Translations under genes and position numbers: made by a program | Assembly (NCBI GenBank): GCA_022768785.1 | Contig: JALELI010000123.1 | Location: 1 to 41,615 of the forward strand | Source of the DNA: Arcanobacterium sp. | GTDB taxonomy: Bacteria; Actinomycetota; Actinomycetes; Actinomycetales; Actinomycetaceae | DNA length: 41,615 bases | Direction of reading: 5' to 3' | Notes under the pieces: generated by a model | Database searches by the model: none | Told to the model about the DNA's origin: nothing | Seen by the model: the letters and a program-made list of their open reading frames with translations, nothing else | Part shown: positions 32,228 through 40,795 of the stretch, in pieces | Numbering within the stretch: position 1 is the first letter of the stretch | Layout: each line of letters begins with the position of its first letter

Positions 32228-34891
32228 TCAATGCCGAGCTGCCACTCGTGAACGCGCCTCAGCCATGAGCACATCTTGGATATGCCGCAAGCGCTTCCCG
32301 TTAGCGTCTTCATATACGTGGTGCCAACCATCTGCCTCGAGATGCCAACTCTGAGTTGCGTCTTCACATGCCACTGAGACCAAATCGATAAGCTCTCGTT
32401 TCATCTGTGCATCAGTGATTGAAATCAATGCCTCGATCCGGCGATCTAAATTCCGGTGCATGAGATCTGCCGAACCAATAAATACTTCTGGATCGCCGTC
32501 GTTATGGAATGCATATATCCGTGAATGCTCTAGGAAACGGCCCAAAATTGAGCGCACTGTGATGTGATCACTCAGCCCCGGAATTCCCGCGCGCAAGCAG
32601 CAAATTCCGCGTACCTGCAACTCTACTGGCACTCCTGCCTGCGAAGCTCGATAGAGCGCATCAATCACCCGCTCATCAACGATTGAATTGGTTTTGAGCT
32701 TGATCCACGCTTCTTTTCCGGCGCGCTTATTGGCGATTTCGCGGTTGATCCGCTTCAACAAGCCCGCACGGATTCCGAGCGGAGCCACTAGCAAACGGTG
32801 GAACTTCGCTTTAGGCGCGTAGCCAGAAAGTTGGTTAAAGAGCCGAATCAAATCTTGCCCTACATCACGCTCACACGTGAAAAGGCCCAGATCTTCGTAA
32901 CCCCGTGCCGTCTTTGGATTGTAGTTGCCCGTACCCACGTGGCAATAGCGGCGCAAACCATCATCTTCCTGGCGCACCACTAGCGAAAGTTTGCAATGCG
33001 TTTTCAGGCCTACGATGCCATACACCACGTGCACGCCAGCTTGCTCCAACTTCCGCGCCCACTCGATATTGTTTTGCTCATCAAAACGCGCTTTAATTTC
33101 CACCACTGCCAGCACCTGTTTACCGGCATAAGCAGCCTTAATCAGCGCATCAACGATGGGAGAATCACCACTCGTACGATAGAGCGTCTGCTTGATAGCC
33201 AGCACTTTCGGATCAGCAGCCGCCTGAGCGAGGAACTGCTGCACGCTAGTGGCAAAAGAATCGTAGGGGTGATGCACGAGGATATCTTGCCGGCGAATTG
33301 CCTCAAAGAGATCCGCCGCTCGTGAGCTTTCCACCTCCGCGAAACCGGCCGCCGTTACTGGCACGAAATTCTTATACTTCAGCTTTGGCCGATCCAGATC
33401 ATGAATCACATTCAGCCCTGTGAGATCGAGCGGCTGCGGCAGCCGAAACACATCTTCATTCGGCACCCGCAACTCCCGCTGCAACAGATGCAAAACGTGC
33501 TCAGAGATATCTTCTGCCACTTCGAGGCGCACCACCGGGCCAAAACGCCGTTTCAGCAGCTCTTTTTCCATCGCTTTGAGCAAGTTTTCGGCGTCGTCTT
33601 CCTCCACCTCCAAATCTTCGTTGCGGGTGACGCGGAACGTGGAATAATCCACCACTTCCATTCCTGGGAAGAGGGTGTCGAGATGTGCACCAATCACCTC
33701 TTCGAGTGGGATATATTGAGTTTGCCCCATCGAATCTGACGGCACATCTTCTGGCCGATATGGCCTTCCCTCCGAATCAACCGCAATAAAACGCGGCAAC
33801 AGCGGAGGCACTTTCACTCTCGCAAACAGTTCTTTGCCGGTGGCCGGATTTCGCACCACCACTGCCAGATTGAGCGACAGCCCTGAAATATAGGGGAATG
33901 GGTGTGCCGGATCCACAGCCAACGGAGTGAGCACCGGGAAAATCTGCTTACGATAGAACTTCCGCAGCCGATCGTGCTCATGCTCACCAATATCGACCCA
34001 ATGCCGAATGTGAATCCCCTCTTCAGCCAGCTTGAGCTGCACATCATCTTTGAACACTCGAGCATGACGCTCCATGAGCTCGTGAGCGCGCAAATTAATA
34101 CCATCGAGTAGTTGATGAGGGCTGAGGCCAGACGGGCCTGTGACGGCCATTCCAGCGGCGATTCGGCGCTTTAGGCCCGCTACCCTCACCATATAAAATT
34201 CATCGAGATTAGAAGCGAAAATCGCCAAGAACCACGCCCGCTCCAGAATAGCTAGCTGTGGATCTTCCGCCTGCTCTAGCACCCGCTCGTTGAAAGCCAA
34301 CCATGTGAGCTCCCGATCAGCGAAACGCCCCTCCGGAAGCGGAGCTTCCTCCAGCTTAATCCCCTGCGCCTTCGCCCGCTTCGCCGTCTCCTGCACCATC
34401 TTGCTGAGCGTTTCCGGAAGCACCGGCGATCCGAGCCGCATACGGATTCGCTGCATCGATGGTTTCTGTTTGCCGCGTGTGCGCCCTGCAAGGCCAGAGG
34501 CTTGGTGGCGCACTGCTTCTTGCGCTGCGCGATTCTCTTGCTGCCATGTGGTGTCGCCAATACGATCAATTGTGTCTGCTGAGGCGATCACCTCATCTCC
34601 GCTATCCGATCTACCGGTTGATCCCGCTCCCACCGCTTCGCCATTGTCAATGAGCTCACTATCACTAGCAGTGGCAGCCTCAATATTGGCAGCTATACCT
34701 CCGATGCTGGCATCTACACCCGCGATATCAGTAGCCATGTATTCACGATTACTTCCCGTATTGTCGCCATCAACAGCTGCGGCAAGATGCACACCAGCTC
34801 CATCTCCCACTGCAGCAACAGCTGCAGTGCCAATCGCCGCACTTTCACCATTGGGCAGATGGGCAGCTGAATCAAACTCTTCTTCGCTCAT
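32228..34891 (-). CDS. ppk1: Polyphosphate kinase 1 with long N-terminal extension
   Basis: From ATG 34891 the protein has 887 residues. The PPK1 core begins at about 189 ([37 protein letters not shown]) and has the phosphorylated histidine H651 in [10 protein letters not shown] and the second active-site histidine in [10 protein letters not shown]. It makes polyphosphate reversibly from ATP. The first 188 residues are Ala/Gly/Asp/Glu-rich and look disordered; PPK1 normally starts close to the RELxW motif. The frame is open to 35017, but that would overlap the divergent exporter gene. No strong ribosome site is seen at 34891. It sits next to phosphate uptake genes, convergent with them. Confidence 0.92.
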   Translation of the reverse strand: MSEEEFDSAAHLPNGESAAIGTAAVAAVGDGAGVHLAAAVDGDNTGSNREYMATDIAGVDASIGGIAANIEAATASDSELIDNGEAVGAGSTGRSDSGDEVIASADTIDRIGDTTWQQENRAAQEAVRHQASGLAGRTRGKQKPSMQRIRMRLGSPVLPETLSKMVQETAKRAKAQGIKLEEAPLPEGRFADRELTWLAFNERVLEQAEDPQLAILERAWFLAIFASNLDEFYMVRVAGLKRRIAAGMAVTGPSGLSPHQLLDGINLRAHELMERHARVFKDDVQLKLAEEGIHIRHWVDIGEHEHDRLRKFYRKQIFPVLTPLAVDPAHPFPYISGLSLNLAVVVRNPATGKELFARVKVPPLLPRFIAVDSEGRPYRPEDVPSDSMGQTQYIPLEEVIGAHLDTLFPGMEVVDYSTFRVTRNEDLEVEEDDAENLLKAMEKELLKRRFGPVVRLEVAEDISEHVLHLLQRELRVPNEDVFRLPQPLDLTGLNVIHDLDRPKLKYKNFVPVTAAGFAEVESSRAADLFEAIRRQDILVHHPYDSFATSVQQFLAQAAADPKVLAIKQTLYRTSGDSPIVDALIKAAYAGKQVLAVVEIKARFDEQNNIEWARKLEQAGVHVVYGIVGLKTHCKLSLVVRQEDDGLRRYCHVGTGNYNPKTARGYEDLGLFTCERDVGQDLIRLFNQLSGYAPKAKFHRLLVAPLGIRAGLLKRINREIANKRAGKEAWIKLKTNSIVDERVIDALYRASQAGVPVELQVRGICCLRAGIPGLSDHITVRSILGRFLEHSRIYAFHNDGDPEVFIGSADLMHRNLDRRIEALISITDAQMKRELIDLVSVACEDATQSWHLEADGWHHVYEDANGKRLRHIQDVLMAEARSRVAARH

Positions 34892-34953
34892 ACTTTGATA
34901 TTGCCAAAAATCGCCGTTCTGTGCAGGGATAAATGGCCTAGAAATGATAAAGT

Positions 34954-35832
34954 TTGTGCGTGCCACACCGCTCCACTGATAGAATCGCCGCTTTAGCACC
35001 ACTCTTTGTGATCGCATCTGGGTTGATGCAGTATGTGGGAGCCTCCATAGCAGTGCAGCTTTTCGCAGTGGCTGGAGCCGGGGCCGTGGCCTGGGGGCGT
35101 TTCTCCATTGCCGGTATCATATTGATTGCATGGCGCCGCCCGGCAATCCCGCTGAGTGGTGCTCACGCTACCTTGAAATTTCTTATCACCCCTGTGTTGT
35201 TTGGCTTGGCGCTCACCACGATGAACGTGGTGTTTTATTACGCCATCAGCTTCATTCATCTGGGCACTGCAGTGGCCTTAGAATTTTTGGGGCCAGTGAT
35301 CTTGGCAGCACTCACCGGAAAAAGATGGCAAGAGCGGATAGGAATTGTTTTTGCGCTCATCGGGGTATTCCTCATTTCGTGGATCGGAATCGATCTCACC
35401 AACCGTCAGCAGCTGCTGGGCTTTGTGCTCGCACTCGCCGCCGGAATTTTTTGGGCTTTATATATCTGGCTCGGGCGGAAGGTTAGCACTCAAGCGAATG
35501 GGCCAGATTCACTTGCTATCGGATTTTGCGCTGGGGCAATCGCCTATCTCCCCCTTGCCGTCTCCGGATTCGGGCCAATTCTCGCAAGCTGGCGCCTCTT
35601 CGCACTGATGGTGGCCGTTGCTCTACTCTCCTCGCTGGCGCCATTTTTGCTAGACATCACGATCTTTAAACACCTCCGCCCCAGTGCCTATTCGCTCATC
35701 AGCTCCCTCTTCCCTGCCACGTCGCTTGTGGTGGGGCTCGTACTGCTGCACCAAACGCCTAGCCTCGGTGGACTGCTCGGCCTTGCGTGCGTGAGCATTG
35801 CTGTGGCACTTGCCGCAGAGCATTCGTCATAG
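34954..35832 (+). CDS. EamA/RhtA-family amino-acid exporter
   Basis: The protein of about 290 residues has ten membrane helices in two EamA halves. Motifs are [16 protein letters not shown] in the first half and [20 protein letters not shown] with [15 protein letters not shown] in the second, ending in [20 protein letters not shown]. It is nearest in pattern to RhtA (threonine/homoserine export). The start is uncertain: TTG 34954, or GTG 34960, with no clear ribosome site, and it may be translated from a short or leaderless message. It is divergent from ppk1. Confidence 0.85.
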   Translation: MCVPHRSTDRIAALAPLFVIASGLMQYVGASIAVQLFAVAGAGAVAWGRFSIAGIILIAWRRPAIPLSGAHATLKFLITPVLFGLALTTMNVVFYYAISFIHLGTAVALEFLGPVILAALTGKRWQERIGIVFALIGVFLISWIGIDLTNRQQLLGFVLALAAGIFWALYIWLGRKVSTQANGPDSLAIGFCAGAIAYLPLAVSGFGPILASWRLFALMVAVALLSSLAPFLLDITIFKHLRPSAYSLISSLFPATSLVVGLVLLHQTPSLGGLLGLACVSIAVALAAEHSS

Positions 35833-36051
35833 GAAGCTTTTATTCTCCCCTGCCAACGGCAATAGAAATAACCCTTATCGAAGCCAGACAAAGGCAACCG
35901 CGAAAGCTGGCGCGGCACTTCAACCTCGGCACCAATCATCAACAACATTGAGCATTGACCAGCGTCACTCACAGCACTCGTGAACATAAAACGAGCAGGC
36001 AGAAATGAATCCCTTTCTGAACGTCGCCGCTCTCGTTGGCACACAATATCA

Positions 36052-36091
36052 TTGTGGCTGCCTACCGGCATTCACCGGCAAGCAGCCACAA
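36052..36091. terminator. Hairpin terminator downstream of metQ
   Basis: TTGTGGCTGC (36052-36061) pairs with GCAGCCACAA (36082-36091), with an inner CCGG/CCGG stem (36065-36068, 36075-36078). It lies about 30 bases beyond the metQ stop on the minus strand and downstream of the exporter on the plus strand. Confidence 0.7.
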
Positions 36092-36123
36092 CAAATTATT
36101 GAGTTTTTCGCCTTAAATCATTC

Positions 36124-36969
36124 TCAGAATGCTGGGAAAACCACACCTTTGAAGTTGTCCTTGATGAATTTTGCCACCTCTGGGGTGTGCAGCAATTTAT
36201 CGAGCTTCTTCACAGCTTCGAGCTTCTTACTGTTTTTGTTCCATGCAAGGATATTGGAATACGGATTGTTCACACCGGGTTCGATAGCCAAAGCATCCTT
36301 ACTCGGGTTTAGCCCATTCTCAAGTGCAAAGTTCGAGTTAATCACGCCGAGGGCAGCGTCTGCATATTGAATCGGCACAGCCGCAGCATCAGATTCTACG
36401 ATGTTCAGCTTCTTCGGATTCGCAACAATATCTGCCTTAGTGGGATTATCCACGCCAGCCTTGATCGTGAGCAACTTCTGAGCCTCAAGCAGCTTCAACG
36501 CACGGCCACCATTGGTGGCGTCATTCGGAATCACCACGGTGCCGCCTTCAGGAACAGCCTTCAGATCCTTGACCGAAGTAGAGTAAATACCAATTGGCTC
36601 AATGTGAATACCAGCTCCGTGCTCGAACTTGTAGCCTTTGGTGCTCACTTCCTTATCAAAATAGGGAATGTGCTGGAAGAAGTTGGCATCAAGCTCGCCA
36701 GCATCGAGAGCTACGTTTGGCTGCACATAGTCTGTGTATTCCTTAATCTGCAGATCCAAACCTGCATCCTTGGCCAGATTGTCCTTCACAAACTTCAGGA
36801 TTTCACTGTGCGGCGTGGGAGATGCTCCTACGACGAGCGTTACCGTTCCAGAAGTTTTCGCGGCAGACGCACCGTTTTTCCCTGCTGGTTCCGTGGGCTG
36901 TGTGCAAGCAGCGAGAGCAAATGTGCTTGCAGCAGCTAGTGCGATGAGCTTCAAAATTTTAGTCTTCAT
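36124..36969 (-). CDS. metQ: Methionine ABC transporter, substrate-binding lipoprotein
   Basis: The 281-residue NlpA-family lipoprotein has a signal peptide with lipobox LAAC (Cys22). The mature part shows the family pattern: VVGASPTPHSEILKFV, the YTDYVQPNVALDAGELDANF strand, QHIPYFDKE, and VIPNDATNGGRALKLLE. It binds methionine outside the membrane for MetI and MetN. It is the third gene of the operon, 154 bases after metI, so it may have an additional internal promoter for higher expression of the binding protein. Confidence 0.93.
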   Translation of the reverse strand: MKTKILKLIALAAASTFALAACTQPTEPAGKNGASAAKTSGTVTLVVGASPTPHSEILKFVKDNLAKDAGLDLQIKEYTDYVQPNVALDAGELDANFFQHIPYFDKEVSTKGYKFEHGAGIHIEPIGIYSTSVKDLKAVPEGGTVVIPNDATNGGRALKLLEAQKLLTIKAGVDNPTKADIVANPKKLNIVESDAAAVPIQYADAALGVINSNFALENGLNPSKDALAIEPGVNNPYSNILAWNKNSKKLEAVKKLDKLLHTPEVAKFIKDNFKGVVFPAF

Positions 36970-37123
36970 GATTGCGCCTTTCTTAAAAATAGGTCGTCTC
37001 GAATCTCAAATAGACCGTCCCCAAAATGGGCCGATATACGTGTATCTGGATAAATCCCCAAAAAGCCAGCAGTCTCCACGTAGCGAGAACTACCGGAATT
37101 TCGGTAGCCCGGTTGGCGGTTCC

Positions 37124-37888
37124 TTACCGGTGATCCACCAACCGGCTGAGCATGTCGCCAACCATCTGAACAATTTGCACCAGCACTAAAATGGCTGCCA
37201 CAGTAATCACAATCACATCGAATTGGAAGCGTTGATAACCGTAATTAATTGCAAGTGCGCCGAGGCCGCCGCCGCCCACTGCCGAAGCCATCGCAGAATA
37301 TCCAATAATCGTGATCGTGAGAATAGTGATTGATTGAATAATCGAAGGAAGCGCCTCACGCACCAAAACTCCACTCATAATGGCTAGCCGGCTCGCACCC
37401 ATCATCTGAGCTGCTTCAATCTTTCCAGGTTCCACAGACAAGATATTTGATTCCACCATACGAGCGAAATACGGCACTGCAGATACAATGAGAGCCACAG
37501 TGAACGCGGGCCAACCGATAGCAGGAAGCCACGGAAAATCAATTACTCGAATCGCAAAGAGAACGATCACCGCCATAATAATGAACGGTACTGCGCGAAG
37601 CAGATTCACGATTATGCCCACCACTTTATTGACGATGGGATTTGAAATCACGCCACCCTTACGTGTTTCTGCAAGGTATACGCCAAGTGGCAGCCCGATA
37701 ACCACTGTGATGAACGTGGATACGGCCACCATCAAAATTGTTTCGAGCGTATAGGGCCAGAATAAGAGTTGCAGATTTTTGTTTGAAAACCACGAGCCAT
37801 TATCTCGCGCCGTCAATAGACTGCTGAAATCACTCGCTGCCAGAGAAGCAGCTTGCACGTGAAAAAGTGTGGAGAGAGAAGTCATCAT
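37124..37888 (-). CDS. metI: Methionine ABC transporter permease
   Basis: The 254-residue permease has a long N-terminal segment and five to six membrane helices. It contains MetI-type sequences: TFITVVIGLPLGVYLAETRK, NLLRAVPFIIMAVIVLFAI, and the ATPase-contact loop IEAAQMMGASRLAIMSGVLV. Its ATG overlaps the metN stop. A second ATG lies one codon further. Confidence 0.93.
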   Translation of the reverse strand: MMTSLSTLFHVQAASLAASDFSSLLTARDNGSWFSNKNLQLLFWPYTLETILMVAVSTFITVVIGLPLGVYLAETRKGGVISNPIVNKVVGIIVNLLRAVPFIIMAVIVLFAIRVIDFPWLPAIGWPAFTVALIVSAVPYFARMVESNILSVEPGKIEAAQMMGASRLAIMSGVLVREALPSIIQSITILTITIIGYSAMASAVGGGGLGALAINYGYQRFQFDVIVITVAAILVLVQIVQMVGDMLSRLVDHR

Positions 37889-38877
37889 TGTGCACGCACC
37901 TTCGTCCAGATACCTGCATTATTCAAAGCCTCTAAGGCCCGTGGCACTTCCGTGTGGGGCACGGCGAGGGCAAGCCTAGAAATTTGCACCTCTCCGATTG
38001 ACTCAAAATAGCCAGCAGCAATGTCTGCGCCAAGTTGTGAGGCCAAGCCTATTACTTTCGATCCAGCAGGCTCACCCGGATGGGCCGTAAAGAAAACATC
38101 AATCACACTTTGCCCATATACTGCGGAGAGATCAACCTCTGGCAGCGGCAGGAGCTTACGGCCCAACAGCGATTCGGGATTTGCTGCGATTTCTTTCACT
38201 GTGCCACTTTCACGGATTTGGCCGTGGTCGAGCAGCGTGACCGAATCGCATACTTTCCGAACCACGCTCATCTCATGGGTAATGATGAGCACAGTAACAC
38301 CTGTACGATCCCGCACAGAGCACAACAATTCGAGGATTTGGTCTGTCGTCTCCATGTCGAGCGCAGATGTAGGTTCGTCTGCGAGCAATACTGCCGGCGC
38401 ATCAGCAATTGCGCGGGCAATGCCCACCCGTTGCCGCTGCCCGCCAGAAAGCTGTGAAGGATAGGAATCTTCCCGGCCTGAAAGGCCAATGAGATCAAAA
38501 AGCTCCGCCACCCGGGCACGCCGCTCAGCTGCGGGCACTTTGGCCACCCGCAGTGGATACTCCACGTTTTGCCCAGCGGTGCGAGCATCGAGAAGGTTAG
38601 CTCCTTGAAACACCATTCCAATGTTTCGGCGCGCCTCGCGCAACTGACGTTCGCTCAGCGTAGTGAGATCCCGCCCATCAACTTCAATCGAACCACTCGT
38701 AGGGCGTTCAAGAGCGGTGAGGCAACGAATCAATGTAGATTTACCAGCGCCAGATTCACCAACAATTCCGTGAATTACGCGAGCAGGCACCGAGAGTGAG
38801 AGATCATTCAGCGCTATCACTGGCTCTGAACCGCGACGAGGATAAACCTTCGTCACATTCTTGAGCTCAATCAACAT
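37885..38877 (-). CDS. metN: Methionine ABC transporter ATP-binding protein
   Basis: From ATG 38877 the protein has 330 residues. Walker A GESGAGKS (40-47), signature LSGGQRQR, Walker B VLLADEPTSALD and the switch ITHEMSVV are present. The C-terminal NIL domain (about 255-330) binds methionine and inhibits transport at high internal methionine. The frame is open to 38955, but GGGGAAGG lies just before 38877 and the upstream part is the SAM riboswitch, so the longer start is rejected. Expression should fall when S-adenosylmethionine is plentiful. Confidence 0.95.
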   Translation of the reverse strand: MLIELKNVTKVYPRRGSEPVIALNDLSLSVPARVIHGIVGESGAGKSTLIRCLTALERPTSGSIEVDGRDLTTLSERQLREARRNIGMVFQGANLLDARTAGQNVEYPLRVAKVPAAERRARVAELFDLIGLSGREDSYPSQLSGGQRQRVGIARAIADAPAVLLADEPTSALDMETTDQILELLCSVRDRTGVTVLIITHEMSVVRKVCDSVTLLDHGQIRESGTVKEIAANPESLLGRKLLPLPEVDLSAVYGQSVIDVFFTAHPGEPAGSKVIGLASQLGADIAAGYFESIGEVQISRLALAVPHTEVPRALEALNNAGIWTKVRAQ

Positions 38878-38888
38878 AGCGCCTTCCC

Positions 38889-38966
38889 CATCGATCTTGG
38901 CTTTAGCACCCGGCAGCCCGGGTTGCTGCAGCTTCTTCGAGCCAAGTCTCTTCACTGCTCTGGATG
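38889..38966 (-). promoter_or_regulatory. SAM-I (S-box) riboswitch, compact form
   Basis: Read on the minus strand the metN leader contains the S-box core in order: CCAGAGCAGTGAAGAGAC, TTGGCTCGAAGAAGCTG, CAGCAACC, a small hairpin (ACCCGG/CCGGGT at 38913-38908 and 38923-38918), then GGTGCTAAAGCC. The stem CTTGGCT/AGCCAAG (38946-38940 with 38902-38896) matches P3-like pairing around the GCAACC...GGTGCTAA heart, and CATC/GATG (38966-38963, 38892-38889) can be P1. The 3' end touches the ribosome site GGGGAAGG (38889-38882), so translational control is likely. I recognise this by similarity to Bacillus S-box leaders; P4 appears reduced. Confidence 0.8.
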
Positions 38967-38969
38967 TTT

Positions 38970-38975
38970 AATATA
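38970..38975 (-). promoter_or_regulatory. -10 box for the metNIQ leader
   Basis: TATATT on the minus strand lies 4 bases before the predicted riboswitch start, which fits a transcript beginning near 38963. No good -35 hexamer is visible at 16-18 bases. Confidence 0.4.
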
Positions 38976-39154
38976 TAGGTTGGCACGAAATGAGAATGTC
39001 ACGCAAAATGAATCACCTGCTGATACAGGAAATAGCTGTATTTGTGGGGCGATTCACAGCATGAACACCGTCAGCCACAAACTCATATCTATCCCATACC
39101 ACCAGTATGAAACTAGCTTCCACTACCCTGTAGGCCAACGAGCGAATCGCCCAT

Positions 39155-39186
39155 ACAGTACGCACTAATAACAGTACGCACTAATA
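39155..39186. repeat. 16-base tandem repeat, two copies
   Basis: ACAGTACGCACTAATA occurs twice back to back at 39155-39170 and 39171-39186, just before the regulator relic. Confidence 0.9.
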
Positions 39187-39187
39187 A

Positions 39188-39301
39188 CCGCTGGCACGAT
39201 CACACTCAGTGGACGCTGACGATATTGAAGCGCTGTCGGAAATCCTCGGTCTTGAGCCGTATGAGCTCCTGATTCCGCCCCGCACATACCCGCACATATA
39301 A
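39188..39301 (+). pseudogene. C-terminal relic of an XRE-type regulator
   Basis: An open stretch of 37 codons ends at a TAA (39299-39301) and reads VDADDIEALSEILGLEPYEL followed by LIPPRTYPHI. This matches the end of many small Cro/CI (XRE) repressors, where the last helix of the DNA-binding domain is followed by a short hydrophobic tail. The helix-turn-helix itself is missing: a stop codon lies directly upstream at 39185. It is probably the scar of an older element at the same tRNA. Confidence 0.5.
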
Positions 39302-39305
39302 GAAA

Positions 39306-39329
39306 AGCGCTCGCCGTGTGGCGAGCGCT
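39306..39329 (-). terminator. Intrinsic terminator of the tRNA-Asn gene
   Basis: AGCGCTCGCC and GGCGAGCGCT form a perfect 10-base stem with a 4-base loop. On the minus strand it is followed by TTTTCTTATA, the classical form, and it lies 43 bases beyond the tRNA 3' end. Confidence 0.85.
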
Positions 39330-39371
39330 CCTGCCCCAGCGGATACTGCGGAAGCCGATAATTCGGCCAGT

Positions 39372-39412
39372 AGGCCCCAGGGGACTCGAACCCCTAACCT
39401 ACGGATTAACAG
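39372..39412 (-). tRNA. 3' half of tRNA-Asn(GTT), truncated, attR of an integrated element
   Basis: On the minus strand the anticodon loop CTGTTAA, the 3' anticodon strand TCCGT, the T-arm AGGGG-TTCGAGT-CCCCT and the 3' acceptor strand GGGGCCT are intact. The 5' half is not: the sequence before the loop (GTGCGCCG) cannot pair with TCCGT, and no AGGCCCC acceptor strand is found upstream. A native terminator follows. This is what a tRNA integration leaves at the distal end, with crossover in or near the anticodon loop. The complete tRNA should lie at the other end of the element, outside the window. Confidence 0.75.
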
Positions 39413-39489
39413 CGGCGCACCTCAACCACTCGCCACAATCATCAATTTCGATTCATATCGCTTAGCACGAGAAGCGAAGGTGCGCCACT

Positions 39490-40296
39490 ATGCCTAGTAT
39501 GAACAAAGAATTTTTCACCCACCTCCTCGCAGGAGGCTACTCCCCAAAAACCGCAAAGCTCCGCCGCCACCAACTCGAACAATTCGAGCACCACCTTGGC
39601 CGTGACATCTCCACAGCCACCGTGCAAGAAATAGAAGCCTACATCGTCAACACCGGCCATGCGCGTGAATATAAACGCTCTCTACGCTCCTGCTTCTCCA
39701 CTTATTTTTCTTACCTACAAGCCCGCGGACTGCGCTCTGACAACCCCGCCGGTGCACTCCCCCGAATTAAAGCTATGGCTCCATGCCCACACCCCGCCTC
39801 AGATATCGCCTATTATGGGGCTAAGCGGGCTGCTGCTCCGCGCGAGCTACTGATGCTACGGTTCGCTGCTGAAGCTGGTTTACGGCGCAGCGAAGTAGCT
39901 CAAATCCATGAGCATGACTTCTTCGGGGATCTCGGCGGCATATCGCTTCTCGTGCATGGGAAAGGATCGAAACTACGAACCGTGCCACTCTCAAACGGGC
40001 TTGCTACTGCGGCGCTAGCGCGGTTGAAGAAGCAGGGCGGCGGGTATCTTTTCCCCGGCGGGGTCGATGGGCATCTTGGCGCGGAACGTGTGGGGAAACT
40101 AATTTCTGATCTTCTCCCTGATGGGGTTTCTATGCACGCGTTGCGGCATCGTTTTGCGACAAAAGCTTATAACTCGACGCACAATCTTTTTGCGACCCAA
40201 CGGCTGCTCGGACATGCATCACCCGTCACTACACAGCTTTATGTGGCCACTGATGCCCAACAGTTGCGTGAGGTAGCAATGGCTGCAGCAGCTTAG
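39490..40296 (+). CDS. Tyrosine recombinase/integrase of the element
   Basis: The 268-residue protein has an N-terminal SAM-like core-binding domain (about 5-90) and a catalytic domain with all residues in place: Arg132 in GLRRSE, Lys161 in GKGSK, HALRH (His216, Arg219), His242 in LLGHASP and the nucleophile Tyr251 in TTQLYV. It is short, like Xer-type or small phage integrases. It begins about 80 bases from the tRNA att site and runs away from it. It should catalyse integration and excision at tRNA-Asn. An alternative ATG lies 9 bases downstream. Confidence 0.92.
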   Translation: MPSMNKEFFTHLLAGGYSPKTAKLRRHQLEQFEHHLGRDISTATVQEIEAYIVNTGHAREYKRSLRSCFSTYFSYLQARGLRSDNPAGALPRIKAMAPCPHPASDIAYYGAKRAAAPRELLMLRFAAEAGLRRSEVAQIHEHDFFGDLGGISLLVHGKGSKLRTVPLSNGLATAALARLKKQGGGYLFPGGVDGHLGAERVGKLISDLLPDGVSMHALRHRFATKAYNSTHNLFATQRLLGHASPVTTQLYVATDAQQLREVAMAAAA

Positions 40297-40348
40297 TGAC
40301 TGGCTGCTATCTATATGCGAAACGACCGCCGCGAGAGCTTAGCAGCTG

Positions 40349-40795
40349 CTATCTGTCGCGTCGCCTCGGGTCTTGTGATTTACCGATTATCTTCGTTTCA
40401 TTTCGCATCCCATTTTGCGTCAAAAAATACACGCGCGGGCCAGGCATCGACGCAACACGGATCATTTTCTGATGATACTTTTCCACGAGTTCGCCATTTT
40501 TGGCCATCGTCCCGCTAGCGTTCGAGATCGAAAAGAACACGAGTTTATTTCGTACTAGGGCATCAAATTCTGTAGCGTTTCTTGTGATGCGCGAATCTTT
40601 GGTGATCACAGCCCAGTCCTGCTTGCCGCACTCTGCCAACCATTCAACATCCTGAAGATTTGCAGCTTCATCTTTACCGAAATGCTCATCAATTGTGATG
40701 ATCTTCATGCCGAGGCTTTTGAGCTTCGCGATAAACCCGCGAGAGTTAAGGCACCGATCAATGAAGAAGGTTGGCATGGCGCTAACCTCACTCAT
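40349..40795 (-). CDS. PIN-like toxin, VapC45/DUF5615 type
   Basis: The 148-residue protein resembles the PIN-like toxins of the Mycobacterium VapC45 type: an early acidic strand FFIDRCL, then IITIDEHF, a DVEWLAECGKQDWAVITKDS segment with the typical Trp and TKD, and a basic tail. Such proteins are presumed magnesium-dependent RNases. Its ATG overlaps the stop of the antitoxin gene (ATGA); a second ATG at 40777 begins closer to the conserved first strand. The pair lies on the mobile element and probably stabilises it. Confidence 0.8.
   Translation of the reverse strand: MSEVSAMPTFFIDRCLNSRGFIAKLKSLGMKIITIDEHFGKDEAANLQDVEWLAECGKQDWAVITKDSRITRNATEFDALVRNKLVFFSISNASGTMAKNGELVEKYHQKMIRVASMPGPRVYFLTQNGMRNETKIIGKSQDPRRRDR

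Larger units (their letters stand above)
38976..39489. other. Interval between metNIQ leader and integrase
   Basis: Besides the metN promoter it holds the 16-base tandem repeat (39155-39186), the XRE regulator relic (39188-39301), the tRNA terminator hairpin (39306-39329) and the tRNA-Asn 3' half (39372-39412). The part 39000-39154 shows nothing that I can name. Confidence 0.5.

Noticed and set aside
38878..38955. Longer metN start at 38955
   Set aside because: The segment matches a SAM-I riboswitch, and a ribosome site directly precedes ATG 38877.
39372..39440. Complete tRNA, with the GGCG...CGCC stretch as D-arm
   Set aside because: The 5' anticodon strand cannot pair with TCCGT and no 5' acceptor strand complementary to GGGGCCT is present.
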